From PNOJ01 sp016706845 (GTDB lineage: Bacteria; Krumholzibacteriota; Krumholzibacteriia; LZORAL124-64-63), in NCBI GenBank assembly GCA_016706845.1, contig JADJIV010000011.1, positions 60,775 to 124,774 on the forward strand: a stretch of 64,000 nt of DNA, in the 5' to 3' direction. The position numbers were made by a program, and so were the translations under genes. Numbering within the stretch: position 1 is the stretch's first letter; each line of letters begins with the position of its first letter. A model generated the notes under the pieces. The model made no database searches. It had not been told where the DNA came from and was given only the letters and a program-made list of their open reading frames with translations. Shown here one piece after another: positions 62,640-64,000 of the stretch.

Positions 62640-64000
62640 GGCTGGGCCCCTGGTGTAACGTGTATTAGTCCTCTCAGACCAGGGACACAGCAGGGAACCA
62701 GCCCTGCGCCACCGAAAGGACCCAGCCATGTTCAACTCTACCACAGATACGATCTGGGTGGGCATGGATGTCCACCAGGCCTCGATCACCGCGGCCATCC
62801 TGCACGGCGACGGCGTTGAGCCCCAAGTGGTTCGCCTGTCGGGCGACCTGAACGCCACCCGCCGCTTGTTCCGGCGCCTGGCTGAGAAGGGCGTTCCGCG
62901 CGCCTGCTACGAGGCCTCCGGCGCCGGGTACGTCCTGCAGCGGGCCCTGGACCACGACGGCTTCCACTGCGAGGTCATCGCGCCGAGCCTGATCCCCAGC
63001 AGGCCGGGCGACCACCGCAAGACCGATCGCCTGGACGCCGTCCATCTGGTCCAGCAGTTCCGCAGCGGCCACCTGACCGCCGTCAGCGTGCCGGACATCG
63101 ACCAGGAAGCAGTGCGCCATCTGGTGCGCGCCCACTTATTCAACCGGCGGCAGATCACCCGAGCCAAGCACCGGATCGTCGGCATCCTGCGAACCGGCGG
63201 CTACCACTTCAGCGAGACCAAGACGGGCTGGACCAGGTCGCACCGCGACTGGCTGGCCAGACTGCGGCGCGAGATGACCGGGCCGATGCAGACGGTGCTG
63301 GCCAGCGAGCTGCAGCACCTGGAGTACCTTGAGGCCAGCCTCAGCTCCCTGGAGGCGGCGATCACTGAGGTCTCCTGCCAGGAGCCCTGGCGCAAGCCGG
63401 TGGAGGCGCTGTGCTGCTTCCGCGGGATCAAGACGCTCACCGCGATGACCATCGTCAGCGAGATCGGGGACATCAAGCGCTTCGGTTCGCCGAGGCAGCT
63501 GATGGGGTACGTCGGTCTGGTGCCGAGCGAGCGCAGCAGCGGCGAGCGGAGCCGACGCGGGCCGATCACCAAGGCGGGGAACCGCTACCTGCGACGGGTG
63601 CTGGTGGAGAGCGCATGGCACTACAGCAAGCGGGCCTGTTCGACGCTGGTGCTGCAACGGCGGCGCATGGGCCAGGATCCGACCATCGTCGGCATCGCGG
63701 TCAAGGCCCAGCACCGGCTTTCGCGCCGCTACCATCACCTGTCGCGGACCAAGCACACCAACAAGGCGATCACGGCCGTCGCACGCGAGCTGTGCGGGTT
63801 CCTGTGGTCGGCGTTGCAGGAAGTCGAAGGCCGTTAGCGGCGACGGCCACCAAGGCGTGAGGGAAGAGGCGGGCCAGGGGGAACCCTCGTCTTAAGTATG
63901 CGATGGGCATTGACCCGACTCGCGTTTCTAGAGTGAGGCAGCCTCGGACGGGCAGAATCTTGTGCGGTACCCAACCCGCGGATATCAGTCTGATCGACCG
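62640..64000 (+). mobile_element. IS110-family insertion sequence (ends not defined)
   Basis: One transposase gene (62728-63837) with short flanks. No long terminal inverted repeats are seen, as usual for IS110. A short inverted pair CCCCTGG (62647-62653) and CCAGGGG (63874-63880) could be subterminal repeats, but it is weak. IS110-group elements carry a bridge RNA in the non-coding end. The left flank has about 90 nt and the right at least 163 nt up to the window edge, so the right end is not closed. Confidence 0.6.
62728..63837 (+). CDS. IS110-family transposase (DEDD)
   Basis: 369 residues. The RuvC-like DEDD catalytic set is visible: Asp14 (VGMDVHQ), Glu62 (CYEASGAGY), Asp100 and Asp103 (HRKTDRLDAVHL). 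The C-terminal Transposase_20 domain has CCFRGIKTLTAMTIVSEIGD, LMGYVGLVPSERSSGERSR and GPITKAGNRYLRRVLVESAWHY, with the conserved Ser of the tyrosine/serine-like active region. The frame is intact, so the element may be active. A purine-rich GAAAGGA lies ahead of the ATG. Confidence 0.95.
   Translation: MFNSTTDTIWVGMDVHQASITAAILHGDGVEPQVVRLSGDLNATRRLFRRLAEKGVPRACYEASGAGYVLQRALDHDGFHCEVIAPSLIPSRPGDHRKTDRLDAVHLVQQFRSGHLTAVSVPDIDQEAVRHLVRAHLFNRRQITRAKHRIVGILRTGGYHFSETKTGWTRSHRDWLARLRREMTGPMQTVLASELQHLEYLEASLSSLEAAITEVSCQEPWRKPVEALCCFRGIKTLTAMTIVSEIGDIKRFGSPRQLMGYVGLVPSERSSGERSRRGPITKAGNRYLRRVLVESAWHYSKRACSTLVLQRRRMGQDPTIVGIAVKAQHRLSRRYHHLSRTKHTNKAITAVARELCGFLWSALQEVEGR

Noticed and set aside
1..64000. 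CRISPR array, rRNA or tRNA genes
   Set aside because: No regularly spaced repeat array, no rRNA signature and no cloverleaf with TTCGAATC-type arm was found by eye on either strand.

Overview
The window is about 70% GC and comes from a Gram-negative, outer-membrane bacterium, probably an uncultivated FCB-type lineage (Krumholzibacteriota/Eisenbacteria-like). This rests on secreted proteins with a C-terminal PNPFNP/FlgD-like domain, an ECF sigma factor next to a Ser/Thr kinase-TPR protein, TonB and TamA/TamB outer-membrane proteins, and lipoproteins. The taxonomic call is inference. At least a dozen genes carry a single-base frameshift, often in a homopolymer, so many 'broken' genes here may be sequence errors.

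1-7.7 kb: a truncated MFS-spermidine synthase fusion, an M16 zinc peptidase, an OprC-like TonB-dependent (copper?) receptor and a small membrane protein. 7.7-15.9 kb: a complete kdp potassium-uptake locus on the minus strand (small ORF, kdpF, A, B, C, D, E). Its upstream region holds a tandem direct-repeat box with an aligned -10. 15.9-24.3 kb: a lone HydE, a large secreted papain-like protein, an ECF sigma/Ser-Thr kinase pair and a lipoprotein. 24.4-31.7 kb: an orphan AbiEi antitoxin, a KimA-like potassium permease, a small membrane protein, a secreted nitroreductase, hipBA, and a DUF4143 ATPase behind an almost leaderless promoter. The KimA-like gene has a c-di-AMP (ydaO-type) riboswitch leader and the same regulator box architecture as kdp. 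31.7-38 kb: TamB and TamA.

38-50.4 kb: an island, of visibly lower GC from 39 kb on, with two tightly overlapped minus-strand operons that look like nucleic-acid-targeting defence modules: (a) unknown protein, double-PLD protein, SNF2 helicase, ADP-ribosylglycohydrolase; (b) SprT-like protease, HIT-PLD-SF2 helicase-DUF3427. The second helicase carries an in-frame amber codon and a frameshift.

50.5-62.6 kb: secreted proteins (a HELGH metalloprotease, a large lipoprotein, a metallo-beta-lactamase-fold protein, a SUMF1-domain protein, a minimal FlgD-domain protein), a zinc CDF exporter with a zinc-ribbon membrane protein, and two small envelope proteins. The intergenic spaces hold a dispersed repeat, strong stem-loops and a stretch of almost pure G/C. 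62.6-64 kb: an IS110-family element.

The best integrated story is potassium homeostasis. The kdp operon, which encodes its own KdpD/KdpE two-component system, and the KimA-like permease share a promoter layout, and only the permease adds a c-di-AMP riboswitch.
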